Shown here: positions 28,243 to 37,422 of the stretch, one piece after another
Numbering within the stretch: position 1 is the stretch's first letter
Layout: each line of letters opens with the position of its first letter
Assembly (NCBI RefSeq): GCF_022387135.1
Contig: NZ_CP092462.1
Coordinates: 4,712,001-4,776,000, forward strand
Direction of reading: 5' to 3'
Origin: Comamonas sp. B21-038
GTDB lineage: Bacteria; Pseudomonadota; Gammaproteobacteria; Burkholderiales; Burkholderiaceae_C
DNA length: 64,000 bases
Notes under the pieces: model-generated
What the model was told of the DNA's origin: nothing
Seen by the model: the letters and a program-made list of their open reading frames with translations, nothing else
The model's database searches: none
Program-made: the position numbers and the translations under genes

Positions 28243-28596
28243 ATGAGCGAGCAAAAACCTGGCAACGACGCCCCGTACTACCAGCACCACGTGTTCTTCT
28301 GCCTGAATGACCGCGTCAATGGCGAAGACAGCTGTGCCCACCATGGCGCCAAGGAGATGTTTGACCACTGCAAGGCCCGCGTCAAAGCGGAGGGCTTGAG
28401 CGGACCGGGCAAGGTGCGGGTCAACAAGGCAGGCTGTCTCGACCGCTGTGCCGGCGGCCCCATCATGGCGGTCTATCCCGAAGGCGTCTGGTACACCTAT
28501 ATCGACAATGACGATATCGACGAAATCGTCGAGTCGCATCTGAAGAATGGCAAGGTGGTCGAACGCCTGCTGACGCCGCCCGACGTGGGCCGCTGA
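28243..28596 (+). CDS. (2Fe-2S) ferredoxin, thioredoxin-like
   Basis: Small 117-aa electron carrier of the thioredoxin-fold 2Fe-2S type. Cluster ligands are visible in HHVFFCLNDR, EDSCAHHG and KAGCLDRCAGGP. The last gives the C-x3-C pair, after a first cysteine and a second nine residues on. The start at the ATG at 28243 (MSEQKPGND) is preferred to an upstream frame opening at 28213. The next gene downstream is an alpha/beta hydrolase; no obvious redox partner is encoded nearby. Confidence 0.87.
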   Translation: MSEQKPGNDAPYYQHHVFFCLNDRVNGEDSCAHHGAKEMFDHCKARVKAEGLSGPGKVRVNKAGCLDRCAGGPIMAVYPEGVWYTYIDNDDIDEIVESHLKNGKVVERLLTPPDVGR

Positions 28597-28705
28597 GCGC
28601 CTGCCTGTTCTCCTTCGCCTTCACCACCACCGAATTTCCCGCCTAGATACAGGGCGCCGCTGCCGCTGCCGCCGGTGTGCGGCCCGCCATGGAGTTGACC
28701 GCAGC

Positions 28706-29347
28706 ATGAACGCGCAAACCGAACGTTTCACCATCACCGGGCCTGCCGGCATTCTGGAAGTGGCCCGCGACCTCGCGGCCGGCGCTGACGGCGTGCAGCG
28801 CGGCACGGCCATCATTGCCCACCCCCATCCGCTGTTCGCCGGCACGATGGACAACAAGGTCGTGCAGACCTTGGCGCGCGCCTTTGTCGCCAGCGGCTGG
28901 ACGGCGCTGCGCTTCAACTTTCGTGGTGTCGGCCAGTCGGCGGGCAGCTATGACGAGGGACGGGGCGAGCGCGATGATTTTCTGGCCGTGGTCGAGCAGT
29001 TGGCGCCCCAGGGCGCGCTGGCACTGGCGGGCTTCTCGTTCGGCTCTTTTGTGATGAGCCATGCGCTGACGGAACTTTGGTCCAGGCGCCAGATCGACAA
29101 GGCGGTGTTCGTCGGCACGGCGGCATCCCGCTTTACCGTGGCGACCTTGCCGCCTGAGGCGCATGAGCGCACCCTGGTGGTGCATGGCGAAGCCGATGAC
29201 ACGGTACCGCTGTCGGCGGTGATGGACTGGGCCCGGCCTCAGATACTACCGGTTACGGTTGTGCCCGGAGGCGGGCATTTTTTCCACGGACAATTGCCGC
29301 TTCTCAAAGGCCTGGTCACGCGCCACCTGCTCGCCCCCGCACTGTGA
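28706..29347 (+). CDS. alpha/beta hydrolase
   Basis: The 213-aa protein has an alpha/beta-hydrolase fold with early strand AIIAHPHPLFAGTMDNKV, nucleophile serine in AGFSFGSF, acid in HGEADDTVPL and histidine in PGGGHFFHG. It belongs to the group of short dienelactone-hydrolase-like or CocE-like enzymes common in Burkholderiales; the substrate is unknown. It starts at the ATG at 28706 and ends 85 bp before the carboxypeptidase gene. Confidence 0.82.
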   Translation: MNAQTERFTITGPAGILEVARDLAAGADGVQRGTAIIAHPHPLFAGTMDNKVVQTLARAFVASGWTALRFNFRGVGQSAGSYDEGRGERDDFLAVVEQLAPQGALALAGFSFGSFVMSHALTELWSRRQIDKAVFVGTAASRFTVATLPPEAHERTLVVHGEADDTVPLSAVMDWARPQILPVTVVPGGGHFFHGQLPLLKGLVTRHLLAPAL

Positions 29348-29432
29348 CGGTGGTGTAGTATTGCTATTGTTTTTGATAGTCTGCAGCCTGCCATGCTGCG
29401 CTGCAGGCACCTGTTTCTAAGAGTTGTACGAC

Positions 29433-30605
29433 ATGAAATCGAGCTTGATGCCCACCCTGCGTAACTGGGCTGCAGCAGCGCTGCTGGCGCCCACCCTGGC
29501 CTTTGCACAACTGGCTGCGCCCCAGCCGCCCGAGATCGCGGCGCGCAACTACCTGTTGTTCGACGTGACCACCGGCCAGATCCTGGCTTCCAAGGATGTG
29601 GATGCGCCGGTCGAGCAGGCGTCGCTGACCAAGCTGATGACGGGTTACGTGGTGTTCGATGCGCTGCGCAACAAGAAGATCAGCCTGGAGCAGACCATGC
29701 CGGTGAGCGAGCGCGCCTGGAAGATGCCCGGCTCGCGCATGTTCATCGATCCCAAGATGCAGGTGAAGGTGGACGACCTGCTGCACGGCATGATTGTGCA
29801 GTCCGGCAACGACGCGACGATGGCGCTGGCCGAAGCGGTGGGCGGCACCGCCGAGAATTTTGTGCGCCTGATGAACGAGCAGGCCAAGGCGCTGGGCATG
29901 ACCAACACGGCCTACAAGAACCCCGAAGGGCTGACCGAGCCCGGCCACACGACGACGGCCAAGGACCTGAGCATTCTGGCCAGCCGCCTGATCAAGGACT
30001 TCCCCGAGTACATGCACTACTACGCGACCAAGCAGTGGTACTACCCCGGCACACCCAAGTCCAACGGCACCAATCGTAATACTTTGTTGTTCCGTGACCC
30101 GACGGTCGATGGCCTGAAGACCGGCCACACCAATGCTGCCGGCTACTGCCTGGTGTCCACGGCCAAGCGCCAGGTGCCCAATGCCGGCGAGCGCCGCCTG
30201 ATCTCCATCCTTCTGGGTGCCGCCAGCGACAAGGACCGTGCCAACGAAAGCCAGAAGCTGTTGAACTGGGGCTATACCGCTTTCGATACCGTCAAGCTGT
30301 TTGACGGCGGCCAGGCCGTGGCCACCCCCAAGGCCTGGAAGGGCGCGCAAGACACCGTCAAGATCGGTAGCGTCACTCCCATCGTCGTGAATGTGCCAGC
30401 GGGCACGGGCGGCAAGCTCGAGACCCAGGTGGTGAGCCAGGAGCCGCTGATTGCCCCTTTCACCAAGGGCCAGAAGCTGGGTACCCTGAAGGTGATGGCT
30501 GGCGGCCAGCAAGTGGCCGAGGTGCCGCTGGTGGCGCTCGATGATGTGGCAGAAGCCGGCATCTTTGGCCGCGCCTGGGACGCCATCCGTCTGTGGATCA
30601 AGTAA
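29433..30605 (+). CDS. dacC: D-alanyl-D-alanine carboxypeptidase (PBP5/6 type)
   Basis: Low-molecular-weight PBP that trims the terminal D-Ala from peptidoglycan stems. The 390-aa product has a signal peptide cleaved after A-F-A25. Its catalytic motifs are S64-L-T-K, S-G-N (QSGNDATMAL) and K-T-G (DGLKTGHTNAAG). A C-terminal beta domain ends in the amphipathic anchor IFGRAWDAIRLWIK. The start is the ATG at 29433, not the upstream TTG. The symbol is by similarity; dacA would be equally acceptable. Confidence 0.9.
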   Translation: MKSSLMPTLRNWAAAALLAPTLAFAQLAAPQPPEIAARNYLLFDVTTGQILASKDVDAPVEQASLTKLMTGYVVFDALRNKKISLEQTMPVSERAWKMPGSRMFIDPKMQVKVDDLLHGMIVQSGNDATMALAEAVGGTAENFVRLMNEQAKALGMTNTAYKNPEGLTEPGHTTTAKDLSILASRLIKDFPEYMHYYATKQWYYPGTPKSNGTNRNTLLFRDPTVDGLKTGHTNAAGYCLVSTAKRQVPNAGERRLISILLGAASDKDRANESQKLLNWGYTAFDTVKLFDGGQAVATPKAWKGAQDTVKIGSVTPIVVNVPAGTGGKLETQVVSQEPLIAPFTKGQKLGTLKVMAGGQQVAEVPLVALDDVAEAGIFGRAWDAIRLWIK

Positions 30606-30660
30606 AGCGGTGCTGATGCCGAGGCTTTAACGCCTGGCAGAGGCCCGTTCCTCCCCCTGC

Positions 30661-30683
30661 AAAGCGTGCCCCTGGCACGCTTT
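30661..30683 (+). terminator. terminator of dacC
   Basis: AAAGCGTGCC and GGCACGCTTT form a 10-bp perfect stem with loop CCT, followed by GTGGTTT. It lies 55 bp after the carboxypeptidase stop codon. Confidence 0.7.
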
Positions 30684-30794
30684 GTGGTTTCCAGGCTTGC
30701 AAAAATGAGAGCGGCTCGGGCAGATGGGTCGGCCTTTTGTGCCGGAAAGTAGCGAGATGCGGACCGCTGTGCGGCGGGCTTGCGCGTAAACCAT

Positions 30795-30823
30795 TTGCTC
30801 AATTTGGAGTCAGGTGGTACATT
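30795..30823 (+). promoter_or_regulatory. sigma70-type promoter of rpsL operon
   Basis: TTGCTC and TACATT separated by 17 bp match the -35 and -10 consensus well enough for a strong ribosomal promoter. Transcription should start near 30830, about 105 nt before rpsL. Confidence 0.6.
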
Positions 30824-30934
30824 AGAGGGCTTTTCGGAATTTCCGAAGGGGCTGCCGTCTTTGCCTTTGGGGCAAGGGACTGGCAGCGAATCACGATAAG
30901 TTCACGGTAATTTCACGTTTAGGGACGTTTATTA

Positions 30935-31312
30935 ATGCCAACCATTAACCAACTCGTGCGTCAGGGCCGCACGGTAGAAGTTGTTAAATCCAAGAGCCCT
31001 GCTATGGAAAACTGCCCCCAGCGCCGCGGCGTGTGCACCCGTGTGTACACCACGACGCCTAAGAAGCCTAACTCGGCTTTGCGTAAGGTGGCCAAGGTTC
31101 GTCTGACCAACGGTTTCGAAGTCATTTCGTACATCGGCGGTGAAGGCCACAACCTGCAAGAGCACAGCGTTGTGCTGGTGCGCGGTGGCCGTGTGAAGGA
31201 CTTGCCAGGTGTGCGTTACCACATCGTGCGCGGTTCGCTTGACCTGCAAGGCGTCAAGGACCGTAAGCAGTCCCGTTCGAAGTACGGTGCCAAGAAGCCT
31301 AAGGCCAAGTAA
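30935..31312 (+). CDS. rpsL: 30S ribosomal protein S12
   Basis: Decoding-centre protein of the small subunit, 125 aa, with the invariant [19 protein letters not shown]. Lys43 and Lys88, the usual streptomycin-resistance positions, are both wild type, so this sequence predicts sensitivity. First gene of the str operon (rpsL-rpsG-fusA-tuf); rpsG follows 169 bp later, a rather long gap without a clear second promoter. Confidence 0.98.
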   Translation: MPTINQLVRQGRTVEVVKSKSPAMENCPQRRGVCTRVYTTTPKKPNSALRKVAKVRLTNGFEVISYIGGEGHNLQEHSVVLVRGGRVKDLPGVRYHIVRGSLDLQGVKDRKQSRSKYGAKKPKAK

Positions 31313-31481
31313 GCCCTGGTTTTTTGAACGAATACAAAGGTGCTGTGTCCCGCGTGGCGCGAGATCCAGCGTAGTGACCCCAAGCGCAAGTGTTTTGTGT
31401 GGGTCGAGTAAGTGGGAGTCCTTGATTGGCTCTCGCGGTGTCTGAAAAGATGCCAACTGAAGCAAAGATAGAGGTAAAGAA

Positions 31482-31955
31482 ATGCCACGTCGTCGCGAAG
31501 TCCCCAAACGTGAAATTCTGCCGGATCCAAAGTTCGGCAATGTAGAGCTGTCCAAATTCATGAACGTGATCATGGAAGGCGGCAAGAAGGCAGTTGCTGA
31601 GCGCATCATTTACGGCGCTCTGGAACTGATCGAGAAGAAGCACCCTGACAAAGACCCGCTGGAAGCTTTCGTTGTTGCCATCAACAACGTCAAGCCCATG
31701 GTCGAAGTGAAGTCCCGCCGTGTTGGCGGTGCCAACTACCAGGTGCCAGTTGAAGTGCGTCCTGTCCGTCGTCTGGCTCTGTCCATGCGCTGGATCAAGG
31801 AAGCTGCTCGCAAGCGCGGTGAAAAGTCCATGGCCCAACGCCTGGCCAACGAACTGCTGGAAGCTACGGAAGGCCGTGGCGGCGCGATGAAGCGTCGTGA
31901 CGAAGTGCACCGTATGGCCGAAGCCAACAAGGCATTCAGCCACTTCCGCTTCTAA
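31482..31955 (+). CDS. rpsG: 30S ribosomal protein S7
   Basis: Head-assembly protein that binds the 3' major domain of 16S rRNA, and the autoregulator of the str operon in E. coli. The 157-aa product starts [19 protein letters not shown] and ends NKAFSHFRF, both typical. It has a good ribosome-binding site (AGAGGTAAAGAA). It sits between rpsL and fusA. Confidence 0.98.
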   Translation: MPRRREVPKREILPDPKFGNVELSKFMNVIMEGGKKAVAERIIYGALELIEKKHPDKDPLEAFVVAINNVKPMVEVKSRRVGGANYQVPVEVRPVRRLALSMRWIKEAARKRGEKSMAQRLANELLEATEGRGGAMKRRDEVHRMAEANKAFSHFRF

Positions 31956-31980
31956 GCTGCGCGAGATCTGTCTCGATATT

Positions 31981-32019
31981 GCAAAGGCCGCATGCAACAA
32001 TTTTTGCCTGCGGCCTTGC
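31981..32019 (+). promoter_or_regulatory. rpsG-fusA intergenic hairpin
   Basis: GCAA-A-GGCCGCA (31981-31992) pairs with TGCGGCC-TTGC (32009-32019) around a 16-nt loop containing TTTTT. A smaller CGAGA/TCTCG hairpin precedes it (31962-31975). The position matches the S7-regulated rpsG spacer of enteric str operons, so an attenuation or processing role is plausible. Confidence 0.45.
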
Positions 32020-32112
32020 TCGGATTGAGACTGCCCTCACATCGAAGGCTGATGCCTGCGCAATCCGCCAGTCCGCATCGCCCCACACTTACTGATCAAC
32101 AAAGGATCAACC

Positions 32113-34224
32113 ATGGCTCGCAAGACCCCCATCGAGCGCTACCGCAATATCGGTATTTCTGCGCACATCGACGCAGGTAAAACCACCACGACCGAACGTA
32201 TCCTGTTTTACACCGGCGTGACCCACAAGCTGGGCGAAGTGCACGACGGCGCTGCTACCACCGACTGGATGGAGCAAGAGCAAGAGCGTGGCATCACCAT
32301 CACTTCCGCTGCAGTGACCTGCTTCTGGAAGGGTATGGACATGTCCTACCCAGAACACCGCTTCAACATCATCGACACCCCCGGCCACGTGGACTTCACG
32401 ATTGAAGTGGAACGTTCCATGCGCGTGCTCGACGGTGCTTGCATGGTGTACTGCGCTGTGGGTGGCGTGCAGCCCCAGTCCGAAACCGTGTGGCGTCAAG
32501 CCAACAAGTACAAGGTGCCACGTCTGGCCTTTGTGAACAAGATGGACCGTACCGGTGCCAACTTCTACAAGGTCTACGACCAGATGAAGCTGCGCCTGAA
32601 GGCCAACCCTGTGCCCGTGGTGATCCCTATCGGCGCTGAAGACAACTTCAAGGGCGTGGTCGATCTGGTCAAGATGAAGGCCATCATCTGGGACGAAGCA
32701 TCCCAGGGCATGAAGTTCGAATACGAAGATATTCCTGCAGACCTGGTGGAAACCGCCAACAAGTGGCGTGAAAACCTCGTGGAATCGGCAGCCGAAGCTT
32801 CGGAAGACCTGATGAACAAGTACCTGGAAGAAGGTACCTTGTCCGAAGAAGACGTGAAGGCCGGTATCCGCGCCCGCACGCTGTCGACCGAAATCCAGCC
32901 TATGCTGTGCGGCACCGCGTTCAAGAACAAGGGTGTGCAGCGCATGCTGGACGCCGTGATCGACTACCTGCCTTCGCCAGTGGACATCCCTGACGTTGCC
33001 GGTACCGACCCAGAAGACGAAGAAAAGAAGCTGACCCGCAAGGCGGACGACGGCGAGAAGTTCTCCGCTCTGGCGTTCAAGCTGATGACCGACCCGTTCG
33101 TGGGCCAGTTGACCTTCGTGCGTGTGTACTCCGGCGTTCTGTCCAAGGGCGACACCGTGTACAACTCGGTCAAGGGCAAGAAAGAGCGTATCGGCCGTAT
33201 CGTGCAGATGATGGCGAACGATCGTATCGAAGTGGACGAAATCCGCGCCGGTGACATCGCCGCTTGCGTGGGCCTGAAGGACGTGACCACCGGTGAAACC
33301 CTGTGCGACGTGGCTTCGCCCATCGTGCTGGAACGCATGGTGTTCCCAGAGCCCGTGATTGCACAGGCTGTGGAACCCAAGTCGAAGGCCGACCAGGAAA
33401 AGATGGGTATCGCTCTGTCGCGTCTGGCTGCAGAAGATCCATCGTTCCGCGTGCGCTCCGACGAAGAATCGGGTCAGACCATCATCGCCGGTATGGGCGA
33501 GCTGCACCTGGAAATTATCGTTGACCGCATGAAGCGTGAATTCAACGTGGAAGCCAACGTGGGCAAGCCCCAAGTGGCCTACCGCGAAACGATTCGCCAA
33601 AAGGTCGTGGACGTGGACGGCAAGTTCGTTCGCCAGTCCGGCGGTAAGGGCCAGTACGGTCACGTGGTGTTCACGGTTGAGCCGCAAGAGCCAGGCAAGG
33701 GCTTCGAGTTCGTCGACGCCATCAAGGGCGGTGTGGTTCCTCGCGAATACATCCCTGCGGTGGAAAAGGGCGTGATCGAAGCGCTGACCTCCGGCGTGCT
33801 GGCTGGCTACCCTGTGGTGGACGTCAAAGTGACGCTGACCTTCGGTTCGTACCACGATGTGGACTCGAACGAAATGGCGTTCAAGATGGCCGCTATCTTC
33901 GGTTTCAAGGAAGCTGCCCGCAAGGCCAGCCCCGTGATCCTCGAGCCAATGATGGCCGTGGAAGTGGAAACGCCTGAAGACTACGCCGGTACCGTGATGG
34001 GTGACTTGTCTTCCCGCCGCGGTATGGTGCAGGGCATGGACGACATGGTGGGTGGCGGCAAGGCCATCAAGGCAGAAGTGCCCCTGTCCGAAATGTTCGG
34101 CTACGCCACGTCGCTGCGTTCGCAAACGCAAGGCCGTGCTACGTACACGATGGAGTTCAAGCACTACGCTGAAGCCCCACGCAACGTGGCTGAGGCTATT
34201 GTCGCTTCCCGCGCAAAGGCCTAA
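32113..34224 (+). CDS. fusA: elongation factor G
   Basis: GTPase that drives ribosome translocation and, with RRF, recycling. The 703-aa protein has G1 A17-H-I-D-A-G-K-T, G2 in [11 protein letters not shown]3 DTPGHVDF and G4 NKMD, then the usual domains II-V ending [19 protein letters not shown]. The length equals E. coli EF-G within one residue. It lies in the str operon after rpsG and before tuf, with a terminator-like hairpin immediately downstream. Confidence 0.98.
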   Translation: MARKTPIERYRNIGISAHIDAGKTTTTERILFYTGVTHKLGEVHDGAATTDWMEQEQERGITITSAAVTCFWKGMDMSYPEHRFNIIDTPGHVDFTIEVERSMRVLDGACMVYCAVGGVQPQSETVWRQANKYKVPRLAFVNKMDRTGANFYKVYDQMKLRLKANPVPVVIPIGAEDNFKGVVDLVKMKAIIWDEASQGMKFEYEDIPADLVETANKWRENLVESAAEASEDLMNKYLEEGTLSEEDVKAGIRARTLSTEIQPMLCGTAFKNKGVQRMLDAVIDYLPSPVDIPDVAGTDPEDEEKKLTRKADDGEKFSALAFKLMTDPFVGQLTFVRVYSGVLSKGDTVYNSVKGKKERIGRIVQMMANDRIEVDEIRAGDIAACVGLKDVTTGETLCDVASPIVLERMVFPEPVIAQAVEPKSKADQEKMGIALSRLAAEDPSFRVRSDEESGQTIIAGMGELHLEIIVDRMKREFNVEANVGKPQVAYRETIRQKVVDVDGKFVRQSGGKGQYGHVVFTVEPQEPGKGFEFVDAIKGGVVPREYIPAVEKGVIEALTSGVLAGYPVVDVKVTLTFGSYHDVDSNEMAFKMAAIFGFKEAARKASPVILEPMMAVEVETPEDYAGTVMGDLSSRRGMVQGMDDMVGGGKAIKAEVPLSEMFGYATSLRSQTQGRATYTMEFKHYAEAPRNVAEAIVASRAKA

Positions 34225-34231
34225 AATATGC

Positions 34232-34266
34232 GCCCGCGCCTGGCTTGCCAGGTGCGGGCTGCTTTT
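34232..34266 (+). terminator. hairpin with U-tract between fusA and tuf
   Basis: GCCCGC-G-CCTGG (34232-34243) pairs with CCAGG-T-GCGGGC (34248-34259) around CTTG, followed by TGCTTTTTG. It looks like a rho-independent terminator or attenuator. If so, tuf and rpsJ need read-through or their own start in the 100 bp that follow. Confidence 0.65.
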
Positions 34267-34370
34267 TGTCTACGACCGGGTGCCGCTTTGTTTCCTGTGC
34301 GAAGCGACCCAGCAATTCGGTGTAGACGTTAAACCCAACACAGGTTTTGCTCTTTATTTGGAGAATTCTC

Positions 34371-35561
34371 ATGGCAAAAGGAAAATTCGAGCGCACCAAG
34401 CCGCACGTGAACGTGGGCACCATTGGTCACGTGGACCACGGCAAGACCACGCTGACGGCTGCTATCGCAACCGTGCTGTCTGCCAAGTTCGGCGGCGAAG
34501 CCAAGAAGTACGACGAAATCGACGCTGCTCCTGAAGAAAAGGCTCGCGGCATTACCATCAATACCGCACACGTTGAGTACGAAACGGCTAACCGCCACTA
34601 CGCTCACGTGGACTGCCCTGGCCACGCCGACTATGTGAAGAACATGATCACCGGCGCTGCTCAGATGGACGGCGCTATCCTGGTTTGCTCGGCTGCTGAC
34701 GGCCCCATGCCCCAGACCCGTGAACACATCCTGCTGGCTCGCCAGGTGGGCGTGCCTTACATCATCGTGTTCCTGAACAAGTGCGACATGGTTGATGATG
34801 AAGAGCTGCTGGAGCTGGTGGAAATGGAAGTCCGCGAACTGCTGGACAAGTACGATTTCCCAGGTGACGACACCCCAATCATCCGCGGCTCGGCTAAGCT
34901 GGCTCTGGAAGGCGACCAATCCGACAAGGGTGAGCCCGCAATCCTGCGTCTGGCTGAAGCTCTGGACACCTACATCCCAACGCCAGAGCGCGCTGTGGAC
35001 GGTGCTTTCCTGATGCCCGTGGAAGACGTGTTCTCCATCTCCGGTCGTGGTACCGTGGTGACCGGCCGTATCGAGCGCGGTATCATCAAGGTCGGCGAAG
35101 AAATCGAAATCGTCGGTATCAAGGACACCGTCAAGACCACCGTTACCGGCGTGGAAATGTTCCGCAAGCTGCTGGACCAAGGTCAAGCTGGTGACAACGT
35201 TGGCCTGCTGCTGCGCGGCACCAAGCGTGAAGACGTGGAGCGTGGCCAAGTGCTGTGCAAGCCTAACTCGATCAAGCCACACACCCACTTCACCGCTGAA
35301 GTGTATGTGCTGAGCAAGGACGAAGGCGGCCGCCACACCCCATTCTTCAACAACTACCGTCCTCAGTTCTACTTCCGTACCACGGACGTGACCGGCGCCA
35401 TCGAGCTGCCAGCTGACAAGGAAATGGTTATGCCTGGCGACAACGTGTCGATCACCGTCAAGCTGATCAACCCCATCGCTATGGAAGAAGGTCTGCGTTT
35501 CGCTATCCGCGAAGGCGGCCGTACCGTGGGCGCTGGCGTGGTTGCCAAGATCATTGCTTAA
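34371..35561 (+). CDS. tuf: elongation factor Tu
   Basis: GTPase that delivers aminoacyl-tRNA to the ribosome. The 396-aa protein has G1 G19-H-V-D-H-G-K-T, effector region [21 protein letters not shown] and NKCDMVDD. It starts at the ATG at 34371 after TTTGGAG; an upstream frame opening at 34347 is not part of the protein. Beta-proteobacteria usually carry a second tuf copy near rRNA or secE genes; this is the str-operon copy, 25 bp before rpsJ. Confidence 0.98.
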   Translation: MAKGKFERTKPHVNVGTIGHVDHGKTTLTAAIATVLSAKFGGEAKKYDEIDAAPEEKARGITINTAHVEYETANRHYAHVDCPGHADYVKNMITGAAQMDGAILVCSAADGPMPQTREHILLARQVGVPYIIVFLNKCDMVDDEELLELVEMEVRELLDKYDFPGDDTPIIRGSAKLALEGDQSDKGEPAILRLAEALDTYIPTPERAVDGAFLMPVEDVFSISGRGTVVTGRIERGIIKVGEEIEIVGIKDTVKTTVTGVEMFRKLLDQGQAGDNVGLLLRGTKREDVERGQVLCKPNSIKPHTHFTAEVYVLSKDEGGRHTPFFNNYRPQFYFRTTDVTGAIELPADKEMVMPGDNVSITVKLINPIAMEEGLRFAIREGGRTVGAGVVAKIIA

Positions 35562-35586
35562 TTCTTAGAACAACTGGGAATTAACC

Positions 35587-35897
35587 ATGTCCAAGCAAAA
35601 ATCCGCATCCGCCTGAAGGCTTTCGATTACAAGTTGATCGACCAGTCCGCTGCTGAAATCGTTGAAACCGCCAAGCGCACCGGCGCGATTGTCAAGGGTC
35701 CCGTGCCCCTGCCAACCCGCATGAAGCGTTTCGACATTCTGCGTTCGCCCCACGTGAACAAGACCTCGCGTGACCAGCTGGAAATCCGCACCCACCAACG
35801 CCTGATGGACATTGTCGATCCTACCGACAAGACCGTTGACGCGCTGATGAAGCTGGACCTGGCTGCCGGCGTGGACGTCGAAATCAAACTGCAATAA
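35587..35897 (+). CDS. rpsJ: 30S ribosomal protein S10, frame broken by a 1-nt deletion near the start
   Basis: S10 binds 16S rRNA in the 30S head and works with NusB in antitermination. From about codon 6 the sequence is a normal S10 ([20 protein letters not shown] through [14 protein letters not shown]). But the only plausible ATG (35587, MSKQK) is in another frame: after ATG-TCC-AAG-CAA there are five A residues (35597-35601) where six are needed. As written, translation stops at TGA 35614-35616 after nine codons. One more A, or a -1 slip of tRNA-Lys on AAA, restores the 103-aa protein. The gene is essential and is not obviously duplicated in this window, so a sequence error or fresh mutation is likelier than decay. 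The in-frame TTG at 35634 would remove the first 16 residues. Confidence 0.9.
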
Positions 35898-35905
35898 GGC
35901 CTTAA

Positions 35906-35940
35906 AGCCACACCTCCGGGTGTGGCTGCTTGTCCTTTCT
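35906..35940 (+). terminator. hairpin after rpsJ
   Basis: AGCCACACC (35906-35914) pairs perfectly with GGTGTGGCT (35919-35927), loop TCCG, followed by GCTTGTCCTTTCT. A moderate terminator that separates tuf-rpsJ from the rplC unit. Confidence 0.6.
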
Positions 35941-35978
35941 AACGCGAACTTGCCTATTTGGGAAGTTCGCGTTAGAAT
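35941..35978 (+). promoter_or_regulatory. palindromic promoter of the rplC-rpsQ unit
   Basis: TTGCCT (35950-35955) and TAGAAT (35973-35978) are 17 bp apart, a good sigma70 promoter. It is embedded in an 11-bp perfect inverted repeat, AACGCGAACTT (35941-35951) and AAGTTCGCGTT (35963-35973), whose right arm ends on the first base of the -10. The dyad could be an operator. The transcript would start near 35985 and have a 145-nt leader. Confidence 0.6.
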
Positions 35979-36130
35979 TTATGGCTTCGTGATCTATACA
36001 TCCAATTTGCCTGGCATTTTGGTGGTAAGAGGCGAAGTTTTTATTAACCTTCTTTCGTGCCGATGGCGTCAAACCCAGGGGCAACACCGAGCCAATTGCA
36101 GTTTCGGTGGCGGAAGTTTTGGAGCAACAA
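35979..36130 (+). other. rplC leader
   Basis: A leader of about 150 nt before rplC. It contains a CACCGA/TCGGTG pairing (about 36088-36112) close to the ribosome-binding site TTGGAGCAACAA. In E. coli the S10 leader mediates L4 autoregulation. Whether this shorter leader does so is not evident. Confidence 0.4.
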
Positions 36131-36802
36131 ATGAGTCAAAGCAACTCCCTCGGGTTGCTGGGCCGTAAGGTAGGCATGATGCGCCTGTTCACGGATGACG
36201 GCGATGCAGTGCCTGTCACCGTGGTGGATGTGTCTAACAACCGCGTGACCCAGGTCAAAACCCAAGAGAACGACGGCTACGTGGCCCTGCAGGTCACCTT
36301 TGGTCAACGCCGCGCTTCGCGCGTGACCAAGCCAGCCGCTGGCCACCTGGCCAAGGCAGGCGTGGAAGCTGGTGAAATCACCCAGGAATTCCGCGTTGAA
36401 GCTGACACCGCCGGCAAGTACGCCGCAGGTGCATCCTTGCCAGTGACCGAGATCTTCGCAGTGGGCCAAAAGGTCGACGTGCAAGGTACCTCGATCGGTA
36501 AGGGCTACGCCGGTACCATCAAGCGTCACAACTTTAAGTCGCAACGTGCTTCTCACGGTAACAGCCGTTCGCACAATGTTCCCGGCTCGATCGGTATGGC
36601 ACAAGACCCAGGTCGCGTGTTCCCCGGCAAGCGCATGACCGGTCACATGGGCGATGAGACCGTGACTACCCAGAATCTCGACGTGGTTCGCATCGACGAA
36701 GCCCGTCAACTGCTGCTGATCAAGGGCGCAATCCCCGGTTCGAAGAATGGCTTCGTGACCGTGCGTCCTGCTGTCAAGGCAGCTGCTAAAGGAGCGAACT
36801 AA
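36131..36802 (+). CDS. rplC: 50S ribosomal protein L3
   Basis: Early-assembly 23S rRNA-binding protein with an extension reaching the peptidyl-transferase centre. The 223-aa product starts [20 protein letters not shown] at the ATG at 36131 (the frame opens earlier at 36107 without homology). It has the central [20 protein letters not shown] with the glutamine that PrmB methylates in relatives, and [11 protein letters not shown]. First gene after the rplC promoter; its stop overlaps the rplD start by one base. Confidence 0.97.
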   Translation: MSQSNSLGLLGRKVGMMRLFTDDGDAVPVTVVDVSNNRVTQVKTQENDGYVALQVTFGQRRASRVTKPAAGHLAKAGVEAGEITQEFRVEADTAGKYAAGASLPVTEIFAVGQKVDVQGTSIGKGYAGTIKRHNFKSQRASHGNSRSHNVPGSIGMAQDPGRVFPGKRMTGHMGDETVTTQNLDVVRIDEARQLLLIKGAIPGSKNGFVTVRPAVKAAAKGAN

Positions 36803-37422
36803 TGAAGCTCGAACTCCTGAACGAACAAGGTAAGGCAGCCTCCCAAGTGGACGCTCCTGAGACCGTGTTTGGTCGCGATTTCAATGAAGACCTGATTCAC
36901 CAGATCATCGTTGCTTACCGCGCCAACGGCCGTCAAGGCACACGCGCTCAAAAGGACCGCGAACAAGTCCGTCACACCACCGCCAAGCCTTTCAAACAAA
37001 AGGGTACTGGCCGTGCACGTGCTGGTATGTCGTCTTCGCCTCTGTGGCGTGGCGGCGGTCGCATCTTCCCGAATCTGCCTGATGAAAACTTCACGCAGAA
37101 GATCAACAAGAAGATGTACCGTGCCGGTATGGCATCCATCTTCTCGCAGCTGGCCCGTGAAGGCCGCCTGGCTGTGGTTGATTCGCTGACGGTTGATTCG
37201 CCCAAGACCAAGGTACTGGCTGACAAGTTCAAGTCCATGAACCTGGACTCGGTGATGGTGATCGCCGACGAAGTGGACGAAAACCTGTACCTCGCTTCGC
37301 GCAATCTGAAGAATGTGTTCGTGGTCGAGCCACGTTACGCTGATCCAGTGTCGCTGGTGCAATTCAAGAAAGTGCTCGTTACCAAGGGCGCTCTCGACAA
37401 ACTCAAGGAGATGTTCGCATGA
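36802..37422 (+). CDS. rplD: 50S ribosomal protein L4
   Basis: Binds 23S rRNA and lines the exit tunnel; in E. coli it also represses its own operon. The 206-aa protein has the loop [20 protein letters not shown], wild type for macrolide sensitivity positions. It overlaps rplC by 1 nt (TAATG) and rplW by 4 nt (ATGA), so the three are translationally coupled. Confidence 0.97.
   Translation: MKLELLNEQGKAASQVDAPETVFGRDFNEDLIHQIIVAYRANGRQGTRAQKDREQVRHTTAKPFKQKGTGRARAGMSSSPLWRGGGRIFPNLPDENFTQKINKKMYRAGMASIFSQLAREGRLAVVDSLTVDSPKTKVLADKFKSMNLDSVMVIADEVDENLYLASRNLKNVFVVEPRYADPVSLVQFKKVLVTKGALDKLKEMFA

Larger units (their letters stand above)
30606..30934 (+). promoter_or_regulatory. str operon upstream region: terminator, promoter and structured leader
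   Basis: This 329-bp gap holds the dacC terminator (30661-30683), a promoter TTGCTC-N17-TACATT (30795-30800 and 30818-30823) and a leader of about 105 nt. The leader has a small TTCGG/CCGAA hairpin (30833-30847). A long hairpin at 30851-30887 pairs GCTGCC with GGCAGC outside and TTGCC with GGCAA inside. Such a leader may let S7 or another ribosomal protein regulate the operon, which I infer only from position. Confidence 0.6.

Noticed and set aside
35587-35616. Programmed frameshifting as an established explanation for rpsJ
   Set aside because: Only a five-A run is present, with no classic slippery heptamer, no downstream pseudoknot and no precedent I know for rpsJ. Kept as a question in the findings, not as a call.
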